In this document: in pieces, positions 25,629 to 33,893 of the stretch
Layout: every line of letters starts with the position of its first letter
Position numbering within the stretch: the stretch's first letter is position 1
NCBI RefSeq assembly: GCF_000145235.1
Contig: NC_014391.1
Location: forward strand, 6,806,501 to 6,870,500
Reading direction: 5' to 3'
Source of the DNA: Micromonospora aurantiaca ATCC 27029
Lineage (GTDB): Bacteria; Actinomycetota; Actinomycetes; Mycobacteriales; Micromonosporaceae
Length of the DNA stretch: 64,000 nt
Notes under the pieces: generated by a model
What the model was told of the DNA's origin: nothing
The model's input: the letters and a program-made list of their open reading frames with translations, nothing else
Databases searched by the model: none
Position numbers and translations under genes: made by a program

Positions 25629-27026
25629 GCATTGCCCACACCACCGCCCCCCGGATCGGATCGGTCTGCACCGGCTACGGCGGGCTCGACATGGCCGTCG
25701 AACTGGTGCTCGGCGGCCAGCTCGCCTGGTACGCCGAGACTGACCGGCACGCCGCCACCGTCCTCGCCCACCACTGGCCCGACGTCGACAACCTCGGCGA
25801 CATCCGCACCGTCGACTGGACGCAGGTCGCGCCCGTCGACATCGTCACCGCAGGATTTCCCTGCCAGGACATCAGCAACGCCGGAAAACGCGTCGGTATC
25901 ACCGGCGAGCACTCCAGCGTCTGGAACCACGTCGCCGCAGCCGTTCGCGTCCTTCGACCGCGGCTGCTCTTCGTGGAGAACGTCGCTGCCCTCCTGCGGC
26001 GAGGACTCGACGTCGTCCACGCCGATCTGGCCGCGATCGGGTACGACACGAGCTGGCTATGCCTACGCGCATCCGACGTCGGTGCCGCTCACCGCAGGGA
26101 CCGGCTGTTCCTGCTGGCCACTCCCGCCGAGCCAGTGGGAGGGGGTTCGGACGTTGCCGACACCGTGCGCCCGTGACGGCAAGGGCCCCGGCCACCCGTA
26201 CGGGCTGCCGGACCTGGTCGAGCCGACCGGCACCCGTCACAGCCTGCTGCCGACGCCGACCGCAGTGGCCCACGGGTCGAACATGTCCCCCTCGGCGGGG
26301 GCGGCCCGCCGGCCGTCCCTGGCCGGCATCGCCTCGCGGTTGCTGCCGACGCCGACGGTGGCCGACAGCCGGTCCTCGGCGATCGCCACCGCCGGACGCA
26401 CCACGCCCACCGGGCGCGCGGGCCGGGCGCCGAGCGACGCGGCGCGGCTGCTGCCGACGCCGAGAGCCAGCGACACCGGCACCCCGGGCCGACGGGCCGG
26501 CGTCGGATGGCGACCGCCGCTGTCGCAGGTACTGCTGCCCACCCCCAGGGCAACCGACGGCACCAAGGGCTGCCCCGGGCAACGCGGGTCGCACGGCGAC
26601 CTCACCCTGCCGTCGGCAGCCGTGCAAGTTCCGGTCCGGACGCTGCCTACTCCGCGCGCCTCCGACGCACACGGGCCGGGTAAGCACGGTGACGGTGGCG
26701 CGGACCTGCGCACCACCGTGGCCGGGCTGGGCCAGCCCGACGCCGACCGGTGGGGGGTGTACGCCGCGGCGGTGGCCCGGTGGGAGCTGCAGCTCGGACG
26801 GCCCGTGCCGGAGCCGACCCAACCGGGGCGGCACGGCAAACCGGTCCTGGCGCCGCCGTTCGTGGAATGGCTCATGGGCCTCGACGAGCACTGGGTCACC
26901 GACCCAACTCTCGGGCTGCCGCGCACCGCCGCACTACGGGTTCTCGGCAACGGCGTCGTCCCCCAACAGGCTGCCGCAGCGTTGCGGCTATTGCTGTGCC
27001 CCCGTCGGTGGGAGGTGCGCGCGTGA
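25625..27026 (+). pseudogene. Cytosine-5 DNA methyltransferase, frameshifted in a G run near 26150
   Basis: The GTG at 25625 overlaps the previous stop. The first frame holds motif I ('SVCTGYGGLDMAVE'), IV ('TAGFPCQDIS'), VI ('LLFVENVAAL') and VIII ('GAAHRRDRLFLLA'), then stops at 26174. The frame one base on continues with a target-recognition part and motifs IX-X ('GNGVVPQQAAAAL') to a stop at 27026. One extra G in the run at about 26145-26153 explains the break. The restored protein would be about 466 aa. The recognition part has six LPTP-type repeats. Either an inactivated gene, a sequencing error, or possibly slippage-controlled. Confidence 0.8.
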
Positions 27027-27052
27027 CCAGCGGTCGCCGCAGGTGGAACGCA

Positions 27053-28378
27053 CTACGACGGATTCTCCGTCCGGCCTACCTGCTCGGTGCTGTTGGCAGA
27101 TGGTGCGCCCAGCCAGGCGTGGACCGTCGCGACCTCATCGTCGGAGAACGTGATCTCCGCTGCGTCGGCGCGGCTGAGAACGTTGCCGACGAACGCTACT
27201 GCGATCTCGTCGGCTGTCGGTGGAGGTTGGCGGTGCAACGGGCAACCGCCGAACGACGTGCCCCGCACGACGAACCCGACGGCGTTGCGGCTGACCGGCA
27301 GCCCCTGCTCACGAAGGTGGTCACGAGCCCAGCTGGTGCACTGGGTCCAGTTGAACCGCTGAGACTGGGCGTACTCCGCGAGTGTCCGGTAGATCGCCGG
27401 CCACCAGGGTTGCGGCATCCGCGGCAGATCGAGCTGGTCGCCCAGGCGCTCGACGGGATCCGGCAGGGCGACGCGTGGTGGCGTCGCGGTGACGGCCTTC
27501 GGAGCCGGATGGCGGCTGGTGTCCCAGAGCAGGTGCTGCGACATCCGCAGGTCCGGCAACGTCAGGCTCGCCACGGCTCGGGCGAAGCTGCCAAAGCCGA
27601 ACCAGTTGCTGTCGCTGACCGACGGACCGAGCTGCGTCCGCAGCCGGGAAGCGAGCGAAGCCATGTTCAACGGCTCGGTCGCTGCGGTGTACTCCTGGGT
27701 CACGATTGACCGGAAGGCCTCGTAGGCCTCGCTCTGACCAGAGGCAGGAATGTCACCGTCGACAGCGGCCACATGTTCGTCGAACCCCTCCTCCACCTCA
27801 CTGTCGGGCTCGTCGTCGAGGTCGACCGACTCGCCCTGCACCAGTGCCAGCAGTTGCTGGCTGTCGAGAACCTGGTCGGCGATCGCGGTGAAGGCCTCAG
27901 CCGCGTCGGCCGGTGACACGATCATCGTTCGCCGGTCGGAGCGGCGCAGGCGTTGCAGCAGAGGGGTCATGTCGGAGTCGCCAGAGGCGATCACGAACTC
28001 GTCGTACCGGGTGTCGGCGGACAGCGCGTCGACGGCGTCGACGACGATCCTGATGTCGGCCGCGTTCTTTGTGCTGCTGTAGCGAGGGCAGTCGATCACG
28101 TCGAAGCCGGCTCGAACGAACGAGGGCCGAAACTTCGAGAAGTACAACCGCGTCTGCTCCCCGCCCGGGTCTGGGCGGTACACCCAGCCTGCGGGATTGA
28201 GGTAGCAGCGCAGGACCAGCCAGCGCCGCGCGCCATCCGTCGTGGCCGTCGTCGCCAGCCTGCGCAGCCATCCCGCCGGATCCTCGGCGAAGTGAACTGC
28301 CACGTCCGGATCCAACTTGTAGAGGCCGCTGAACACGTTATCGAAGTCGAGGTAGAGCGCCGCCCGAACGTGACTCAC
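27053..28378 (-). CDS. NYN-domain nuclease-like protein with OST-HTH/LOTUS-like domain
   Basis: 441 aa, convergent to the methylase operon (26 bp apart). N-terminal NYN/PIN-like domain with 'YLDFDNV' (Asp11, Asp13, Asn14), 'KNAADIRIVVDA' (Asp108) and 'ASGDSDMTPLL' (Asp134, Asp136), which form the acidic metal site of these RNases. Residues ~215-290 ('AYEAFRSIVTQEYTA', 'SNWFGFGSFARAVASL') look like an OST-HTH RNA-binding domain. The C-terminal ~100 residues are unrecognised. Probably an RNA-targeting nuclease; in a mobile element it could be a defence or regulatory function. Confidence 0.8.
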   Translation of the reverse strand: MSHVRAALYLDFDNVFSGLYKLDPDVAVHFAEDPAGWLRRLATTATTDGARRWLVLRCYLNPAGWVYRPDPGGEQTRLYFSKFRPSFVRAGFDVIDCPRYSSTKNAADIRIVVDAVDALSADTRYDEFVIASGDSDMTPLLQRLRRSDRRTMIVSPADAAEAFTAIADQVLDSQQLLALVQGESVDLDDEPDSEVEEGFDEHVAAVDGDIPASGQSEAYEAFRSIVTQEYTAATEPLNMASLASRLRTQLGPSVSDSNWFGFGSFARAVASLTLPDLRMSQHLLWDTSRHPAPKAVTATPPRVALPDPVERLGDQLDLPRMPQPWWPAIYRTLAEYAQSQRFNWTQCTSWARDHLREQGLPVSRNAVGFVVRGTSFGGCPLHRQPPPTADEIAVAFVGNVLSRADAAEITFSDDEVATVHAWLGAPSANSTEQVGRTENPS

Positions 28379-28535
28379 GAGCGCAACCTACCAACCCTGA
28401 GCAAGGACGCCATCACACGTACTGCCCCGCGGCAGTACGTGTGGTGGCGCGTGATGGTCCGCCACAAGCGAGGCCCACACCTGTCCGACCTGACTCCACT
28501 TCCCTCTCCCCTTTCGACGATTCGGAGTAATCACC

Positions 28536-28898
28536 GTGACCAGCCACGACATCGGTCCCCCAGAAGCGCCCAGCACCCCCGCCAGCGGTGGCGGAGTGTG
28601 GACCGAAGAGCGCATCCGCGCACTCGGCGCGATCACCGACCTGCCCACCGCCGGTCGTGTCTTCGGCCTGGGACGAGCCCTGTCCTACGACCTCGCCCGC
28701 ACCGGCGAATTCCCAGCGCCGGTCCTGCGGGTCGGCGCCCGCTACAAGGTGCCCGTCGCCGGCATCCTCACCGCCCTGGGCCTGCCGCCGTCGCCCGGCG
28801 ACTTGACCCCGAGCGGGATGCGAAGCGTCGATCACCACGACGAAATCAGCAGCATCGACCCGCCGCACACCGGCGGCGACGGAAAGAAGGAACCGTGA
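28536..28898 (+). CDS. xis: Excisionase / HTH-17 DNA-binding protein
   Basis: 120 aa. GTG at 28536 with GGAG about 9 nt upstream. The middle part ('TAGRVFGLGRALSYDLARTG' and 'RVGARYKVPVAGI') has the short MerR-like helix-turn-helix used by actinobacterial excisionases. Its stop overlaps the integrase GTG, so the two are co-expressed. It probably directs the integrase toward excision. Confidence 0.82.
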   Translation: MTSHDIGPPEAPSTPASGGGVWTEERIRALGAITDLPTAGRVFGLGRALSYDLARTGEFPAPVLRVGARYKVPVAGILTALGLPPSPGDLTPSGMRSVDHHDEISSIDPPHTGGDGKKEP

Positions 28899-30370
28899 CC
28901 CGCGCCCGTAACCCCGAAGGGGCCCTCACCAAGCGCTGCACCTGCACCGACCCCGACACCGGCAAACGGCTCGGCAGCCAGTGCCCGAAACTACGCCGCC
29001 CCGGCGGCGGCTGGCACCCCACCCACGGCGCGTGGGGCTACCAACTCGAACTGCCCGTCCGGCCCACGCAGCCGCGCCGGCAACTGCGTCGCTCCGGCTT
29101 CGACAGCCGCGACACCGCCACCGCCGAACTGCGCCACGCCCGCGCGCTACTCGACCTCGCCGGCGGCGAGGCCGACCTCGCCATCGAGGTCGGGGACCTG
29201 CTGCACGCCTGCCGGCCCGGCACGCCGCTGCCCGACCGCGACGCGGTCGCCGCCCGCATCCGCGCCGGCGTGCCCGCCTCCGTTCCCACCACCACCGGCG
29301 AATACCTGACCGCCTGGCTGGAAGGACGACGCGGGTTGGCGGAAAAGACCGTGCGCGGCTACTCCGACCACATCCGCCTGTACCTGGTCCCCCACCTCGG
29401 CAAGATCCCCATCCAGAGCTTGCGCACCGCCCACATCGAGGCCATGTTCACCGCGATCGGTCGCCAGCAGGACGCCATCCGCGCCGCCCGCGCCAGCACC
29501 GACCCCGACGTACGCGCGCGCGTCAAAGGCGTCCGGCCGATGGAAGCCTCCAGCATCCAGCGGCTCTACGCCACCCTGCGCAAAGCCCTCAACGATGCCG
29601 TCGTCCGGGCCAAGCTGATCCCCACCAACCCCGCCCTCGGCGTCGAACTACCCACGGCCAAGCGACCCAAGGCGCGGGTGTGGACTGTCAAGGCGGTCGA
29701 GCACTGGCATGCCACGGGCAAACGGCCGAGCCCGGTGATGGTGTGGATGCCCGCACAGGCCGGGCGGTTCCTCGACTACACCGAACGACACGACATCGTC
29801 CTCTACGCGATGTTCCTGCTCATCCTGCACCGCGGTCTGCGCCGCGGGGAGGCGTGCGGCCTGCGCGACCACGACGTCGACCTCGACGCCGGCTACCTCA
29901 CCGTCGTCGAACAGATCACCACCGTCGGCTACACACCCATCACGCGACCCGTCAAGAGCGACGCCGGTGACCGCATGGTGCCCCTCGGCCCGAAAACCAT
30001 CGCCGTCCTGCGGACCTACCTCGACATGCGCCGCCGGTGGAAGAGTGTCAGCGGTGACGACTGGCCAGACACCGGCCTGTTCTTCGTCCGCCCCGACGGC
30101 AAGCCGTGGCACCCACAGACCATCAGCGACCGGTTTGACCACCTGGTTGCCAAGGCGAAGCTGCCGCCCGTGCGGCTGCACGACCTACGCCACTGCGCCG
30201 CCACCTACCTACGCCACGGCGGCGCCGACATGAAGGAGGTCCAGGAAACCCTCGGCCACTCCACCATCGGCTTGACCTCCGACACCTACACCAGCGTCAT
30301 CCTCGAACTCGAACGCGGAAGCGCCGACGCCGTCGCCGACCTCATCCCCCGCGACGACACCGCCGCCTAG
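28895..30370 (+). CDS. int: Tyrosine site-specific recombinase (integrase)
   Basis: 491 aa. The GTG at 28895 overlaps the excisionase stop. A Cys-rich start ('RCTCTDPDTGKRLGSQCPKL'), an arm-binding region, a SAM-like core-binding domain (~135-245) and the catalytic domain follow. Catalytic residues seen: Arg in 'HRGLRRGEA' (~317), Lys354 in 'PVKSDAGDR', His429-x-x-Arg432 in 'LHDLRHCAATYL', His455 and Tyr465 in 'LGHSTIGLTSDTYT'. Complete. It integrates and excises the element; the attachment site is not recognised but is normally close to the int 3' end. Confidence 0.95.
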   Translation: MTRARNPEGALTKRCTCTDPDTGKRLGSQCPKLRRPGGGWHPTHGAWGYQLELPVRPTQPRRQLRRSGFDSRDTATAELRHARALLDLAGGEADLAIEVGDLLHACRPGTPLPDRDAVAARIRAGVPASVPTTTGEYLTAWLEGRRGLAEKTVRGYSDHIRLYLVPHLGKIPIQSLRTAHIEAMFTAIGRQQDAIRAARASTDPDVRARVKGVRPMEASSIQRLYATLRKALNDAVVRAKLIPTNPALGVELPTAKRPKARVWTVKAVEHWHATGKRPSPVMVWMPAQAGRFLDYTERHDIVLYAMFLLILHRGLRRGEACGLRDHDVDLDAGYLTVVEQITTVGYTPITRPVKSDAGDRMVPLGPKTIAVLRTYLDMRRRWKSVSGDDWPDTGLFFVRPDGKPWHPQTISDRFDHLVAKAKLPPVRLHDLRHCAATYLRHGGADMKEVQETLGHSTIGLTSDTYTSVILELERGSADAVADLIPRDDTAA

Positions 30371-30453
30371 CCCTGGTGCGGGGCGACAGGCGGCTCTTGC
30401 CGCAGGGCAGTCGATGAAGCCGCGATCCGTCAACCTACCCGCCCCACGCCTAA

Positions 30454-30469
30454 TCGAACATACATTCGA
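30454..30469 (+). promoter_or_regulatory. LexA-type SOS box
   Basis: TCGAACATACATTCGA differs by one base from the actinobacterial LexA pattern TCGAAC-N4-GTTCGA. It lies 8 bp before a GTG that opens a short protein-like reading frame. Confidence 0.6.
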
Positions 30470-30476
30470 CGCGGCT

Positions 30477-30590
30477 GTGAAGGTGGTGCGGAGTTGGTGG
30501 CACAGCAGCTGTGGACGGCTCGCCCGCCGCGACGTATGGCTGGTACGCCACACCCGGTGGCAGGTCGTCGCCCGCGCCGGCGACCTCATT
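30477..30590 (+). pseudogene. Remnant of an SOS-controlled small gene at the integrase edge
   Basis: From GTG 30477 about 35 codons read like a protein ('WWHSSCGRLARRDVWLVRHT', then 'RWQVVARAGD'), after which the frame runs into sequence antisense to the 30625 gene. The LexA-like box directly upstream and the abrupt loss of protein character suggest a truncated chromosomal gene. No known family assigned. Confidence 0.4.
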
Positions 30591-30624
30591 GGAAACCCCG
30601 CCACGAGGCTTCAGGCTCCTGGCG

Positions 30625-31779
30625 CTATCGCTGATGGTTTTCCGGTGAGGCGCGACCGCTGTCCGCTCGATGAAGCGCCTTTGCCACAACTGCCTCGGCC
30701 AGCGCTGCTGATCTGGAGATTTCCTGCACGGCCGTTTCCGGCAGCCCTCCTGGGGCAAGGCCCGCGCCGACGGTGATGCGACGCAGATCGGCACACTGGT
30801 CGGGCGTGGTGCCACCTATGGGTCCGCAGAAGCTGAGAACGTCCCGAGCGGCGTAGCCGTCGGCAATGTCGATGGCCTGCTGGGCGGTCTGGTAGAGGAT
30901 TTCTGCCGCGAGTTTGGGCCGAGTAGGCGTGGCGAGGATCGCGGTGGCGAGTCCGAGTCGTGTGCGGTAGGACGCGTAGTTGGGCGCAGATATAGGCGCC
31001 GCGAGTTGTTCGGTGGCGACCGTGAGGTGGTGAGTGGCGTTTGCGTCTGCCGGTCCTATACAGATCACGTTGAGGCAGGTGGCGACCTGGTGCTCCCATA
31101 GCTGGGTGAGTGTGCTGCTGCCGAGGATTTTGCGTCCTTGATCGGGTTTGCCCTGGATGCAGGCGGCGATGACGGCTGCTTGTCGTCCTTCCATCAGGTG
31201 GCCGCCGATGCCGTTGTGCTTGCGAGCGTGCTCGGCAGCGCCGGCCCAACGGTTGCTCAGGGCGAGGATGCGGATGCCTTCGCCGAGCAGTTGCAGCCAG
31301 ACCCACTCGCGCAGCTTGCGGCGTTCTCCAGCGTCGCCGTCGAGGGTGGCGGTGGGCAGGGCGTGTTTATCCAGGATGAGAGCGGTGCGGTGGGTGACGG
31401 CGTCGTACATGGCTTCGAGGAGGCGCAGTGCTGGCACACCGTGGTCAGCGCGGATCTGGAGGCGGGCAAGGTTAAGGACCGGTTCGAGCATGTACCGGGC
31501 TTCGAGGATCGAGAGCGGCCGGGCCGTGCGGCGGTAGGCGTTGATGTGTTGCCAGCACAGCTTCCTGGCTAGGTCAGGCATGCCGGCGTCGCTGGCGATG
31601 AGGGCCGCCTTGTTGAGGGCGTGTGCCGCGTCGGGCATCCCGTGCTCGCGCTTCTGGACTGCGGTGTCGGCCGCGTCGGCGATTTCCTTGATGCGCAGCG
31701 GCAAGGCCGGACAGTCGGGGCGCGGGCGACCGAGGAGCGGGAAGTAGCGCAGGGCGGCGGCGACGCTGGCGTGGTACAT
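30625..31779 (-). CDS. Helical-repeat (TPR-like) protein at the end of the lanthipeptide operon
   Basis: 384 aa. The ATG at 31779 has AGGAG upstream and lies 3 bp after the preceding stop, so it is in the operon. It consists of repeated amphipathic helices ('AAHALNKAALIASDAGMPDL', 'ARLQIRADHGVPALRLLEAM') without an enzymatic motif or signal peptide. Similar helical-repeat proteins occur as regulators or scaffolds in actinobacterial clusters, but no HTH is visible here. A role in binding the precursor or enzymes is speculation. Confidence 0.7.
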   Translation of the reverse strand: MYHASVAAALRYFPLLGRPRPDCPALPLRIKEIADAADTAVQKREHGMPDAAHALNKAALIASDAGMPDLARKLCWQHINAYRRTARPLSILEARYMLEPVLNLARLQIRADHGVPALRLLEAMYDAVTHRTALILDKHALPTATLDGDAGERRKLREWVWLQLLGEGIRILALSNRWAGAAEHARKHNGIGGHLMEGRQAAVIAACIQGKPDQGRKILGSSTLTQLWEHQVATCLNVICIGPADANATHHLTVATEQLAAPISAPNYASYRTRLGLATAILATPTRPKLAAEILYQTAQQAIDIADGYAARDVLSFCGPIGGTTPDQCADLRRITVGAGLAPGGLPETAVQEISRSAALAEAVVAKALHRADSGRASPENHQR

Positions 31780-31782
31780 GGT

Positions 31783-32742
31783 TCAACTCCTGGGCAGGAT
31801 GGCGGCGGTCGCGGCGTGGGCGAGGATTCCTTGTGCGTGGGCTGGTAGGTCGAGCCGGTTCCAGTGAAAGATCACGATCTGGGCCAGGACGGCGCGGATG
31901 CCTCGGCGGAGACGTCCGGCGTGGGTCGCGTCGGCGAGCTGTTGGCCCGCTGCGGCGAAGGCCGCCTGCCAGCCGCTGGCGTCACTGAGAGGTCCGCCGG
32001 GAGTGAACATCGCCGTGCGCGCGTTCGCCGGAAGCGCGAGGAGGGGCCGCATCTGCGCGGCGAGTCGGTCGATGCGGGTCGCGTCGGCGGCTGCGGGGAC
32101 GGGTCGCATCTGGGCTACCTGGTCGAACATGTCCGCCGCCTCGTACCAGTCGAGTCCCGCGTGGTGCTGCAGGGTTCGGATGAGCAGCACTGACAGCTCG
32201 CGGCGGCCGATCAGTGGCGCGTGGTGTCGGGTGTAGTTGAGGACGGCTCGGCTGTCGGCGCAGAACAGCTCATGCACGATGGCCGTGCTGGTGTCTCCGC
32301 CGAACGCGGCGGTTTCGGGTTCGTAGATCCCTGGCTTCCACCCCGCGGTCACACCGTCGGCGGTGAGGTCATCGAGCAATGCGCGAACGGCTCCGTGGTG
32401 AGCGGCGCGGATCCGGAACCGCCAGTACGGATGTTTGCGCAGGAACCACCAGCCGGCCTGCCCGCCACCAAGTCGATCGAGGTGCGGGGCGAGGCTCGAC
32501 CGGAACACGGCCTCGGCGGTGTTCCAGTCGATCGGCCTGATTAGGGCCTGCTGCCAGGTGTCGTCGTGCCGGCGTTGCAGAGCGGTAAGTCCGGCGGTGC
32601 GGTAGGTCTGCACGGCGGCGTCGAGGTCGTCCACGTCGACGTCGGCCCCGGCAGCCGCAGTGGCCATCGGAGTTCCCGCGAGGACCGCCTCCACGAGAGC
32701 GGCCATCCGGTGCGGGCTGACGGTCAGGCGATCAGTAGACAT
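31783..32742 (-). CDS. Stand-alone lantibiotic/thiopeptide LanB C-terminal (elimination) domain protein
   Basis: 319 aa. ATG at 32742, overlapping the LanC gene by 19 bp. Contains 'WQQALIRPIDWNTAEAVF', 'GWWFLRKHPYWRFRIRA' and 'PETAAFGGDTSTAIVHELF', the signature blocks of the thiopeptide-type/SpaB_C family that eliminates glutamate from glutamylated Ser/Thr. The cluster also has a full-length LanB with its own C-terminal domain, so this is an extra copy. It could act on a subset of residues or perform another modification. Confidence 0.88.
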   Translation of the reverse strand: MSTDRLTVSPHRMAALVEAVLAGTPMATAAAGADVDVDDLDAAVQTYRTAGLTALQRRHDDTWQQALIRPIDWNTAEAVFRSSLAPHLDRLGGGQAGWWFLRKHPYWRFRIRAAHHGAVRALLDDLTADGVTAGWKPGIYEPETAAFGGDTSTAIVHELFCADSRAVLNYTRHHAPLIGRRELSVLLIRTLQHHAGLDWYEAADMFDQVAQMRPVPAAADATRIDRLAAQMRPLLALPANARTAMFTPGGPLSDASGWQAAFAAAGQQLADATHAGRLRRGIRAVLAQIVIFHWNRLDLPAHAQGILAHAATAAILPRS

Positions 32743-33893
32743 GTGTCCCACCTGGTGCGGGGAGGCGTGCTCGTACGCGCGGCTTCTAGCGCGAGGGACC
32801 AGCCGGACTGGCCTGTGAGAAGCCCGGGGTGATCAGGGCTAGGGCCTCGCTGGTTGAGGCGTTCAGCGAGCGTAGGGAGCTGGGCGGCGATGTCGGCTGT
32901 GCGGGCGTCGCGGACCGCCCGGTGCGCGGTGGCGTAGAGCCCGGCCAGGCCGTGACAGATGCCGAGTTCGGTGAGCCGGTCGAGTTGAGGCCCAGTCATG
33001 CTGGCCGCGAGGGCGGTCTCGGCCGCTACCTGGCGGTCGGGTTGGTTAGTGGCGATAGCCGCGAGTTGGAGGGCGCGGGCGATGCCGGGCGCGCCGTAGC
33101 ACCACGACGGCCTACCAGGTACCTCTTGTTTGAACCGGCCGGCGCGTAGTTCGTCGCGGGTGAGCCATTGCGGCCACCACGGTCCGTGGGTGGTGTCCTG
33201 CTGCCATTGGTCGAACCAGGCGCACAGGCGCTCAATCGCCTCCTCCTGCCCCTTGACCTGCCGGCCGTTGCGCGTGGCGAGGGCGAGCAGGGCCAGCAGG
33301 CCGGCGGCGCCGTGGGCCATACCGAAATTGGCGTGGCCGCCCGGAGTGGGCATGAGCGGATCGGGGTCGTGGTCGACCCACCAGCCGGGAAGTTGCTGTC
33401 CGTCGTCGGTGCGGGGCTCGGTGAGCCCTACGACGTAGGTCAGCGAGTCGCCGAGTTCGTCGCTGTCAGGCAGGTCCCGCAGCAGGAGTGCGCCGAGCCC
33501 GGTGAGGCCGTAGAACAGGTCGTACTCGTTAAACGTGGCGGGTTGGCCGTGTCGGAGGCGATTGTCCGCGTCGGTGAGGCGGTCGCGGACGAGCCGCCGG
33601 ACGTGCGGGGTGAGGTGTTGTCGGGCGGCGGTGTACCGGTCGCGGCCGTCGGCGGTGGCGGCGTTGAGCATGAACAGGATGGCCGGCGCCCCGTAATACA
33701 GACCGGCGTGGCGACCAGCGTCAACGCGATCGCCAGTGGCCTGTGCGACGAGATGACGCGCGGCTGTCCAGTCGCCAGTGCCGGTGAGCGCTCGCTCGAT
33801 CGCCAGGAGCGCGACGCCGACCCCGCCGGTGGCGAGCGACTGCCCATCGGCTTCATCCGCTGCGGTGACGGGCTGCTCGGTGGCGGCGGTCAT
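32724..33893 (-). CDS. lanC: LanC-like lanthionine cyclase
   Basis: 389 aa. ATG at 33893 in an ATGA overlap with LanB. Alpha-toroid repeats with 'AHGAAGLLALLAL', 'SWCYGAPGIARAL' (Cys265) and 'GICHGLAGLYATAH' (Cys313-His314). These Cys, Cys and His are the zinc ligands that activate precursor Cys thiols for addition to dehydrated residues. Complete length for the family. Confidence 0.92.
   Translation of the reverse strand: MTAATEQPVTAADEADGQSLATGGVGVALLAIERALTGTGDWTAARHLVAQATGDRVDAGRHAGLYYGAPAILFMLNAATADGRDRYTAARQHLTPHVRRLVRDRLTDADNRLRHGQPATFNEYDLFYGLTGLGALLLRDLPDSDELGDSLTYVVGLTEPRTDDGQQLPGWWVDHDPDPLMPTPGGHANFGMAHGAAGLLALLALATRNGRQVKGQEEAIERLCAWFDQWQQDTTHGPWWPQWLTRDELRAGRFKQEVPGRPSWCYGAPGIARALQLAAIATNQPDRQVAAETALAASMTGPQLDRLTELGICHGLAGLYATAHRAVRDARTADIAAQLPTLAERLNQRGPSPDHPGLLTGQSGWSLALEAARTSTPPRTRWDTCLLIA

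Noticed and set aside
27953..30370. Integrase frame extended upstream to 805 codons
   Set aside because: The extension crosses the excisionase gene and promoter and reads as Arg/Pro-rich noise; the GTG at 28895 is coupled to the excisionase.
30371..30624. Partial tRNA as attachment site next to the integrase
   Set aside because: No acceptor-stem or T-arm-like sequence was found there by eye.
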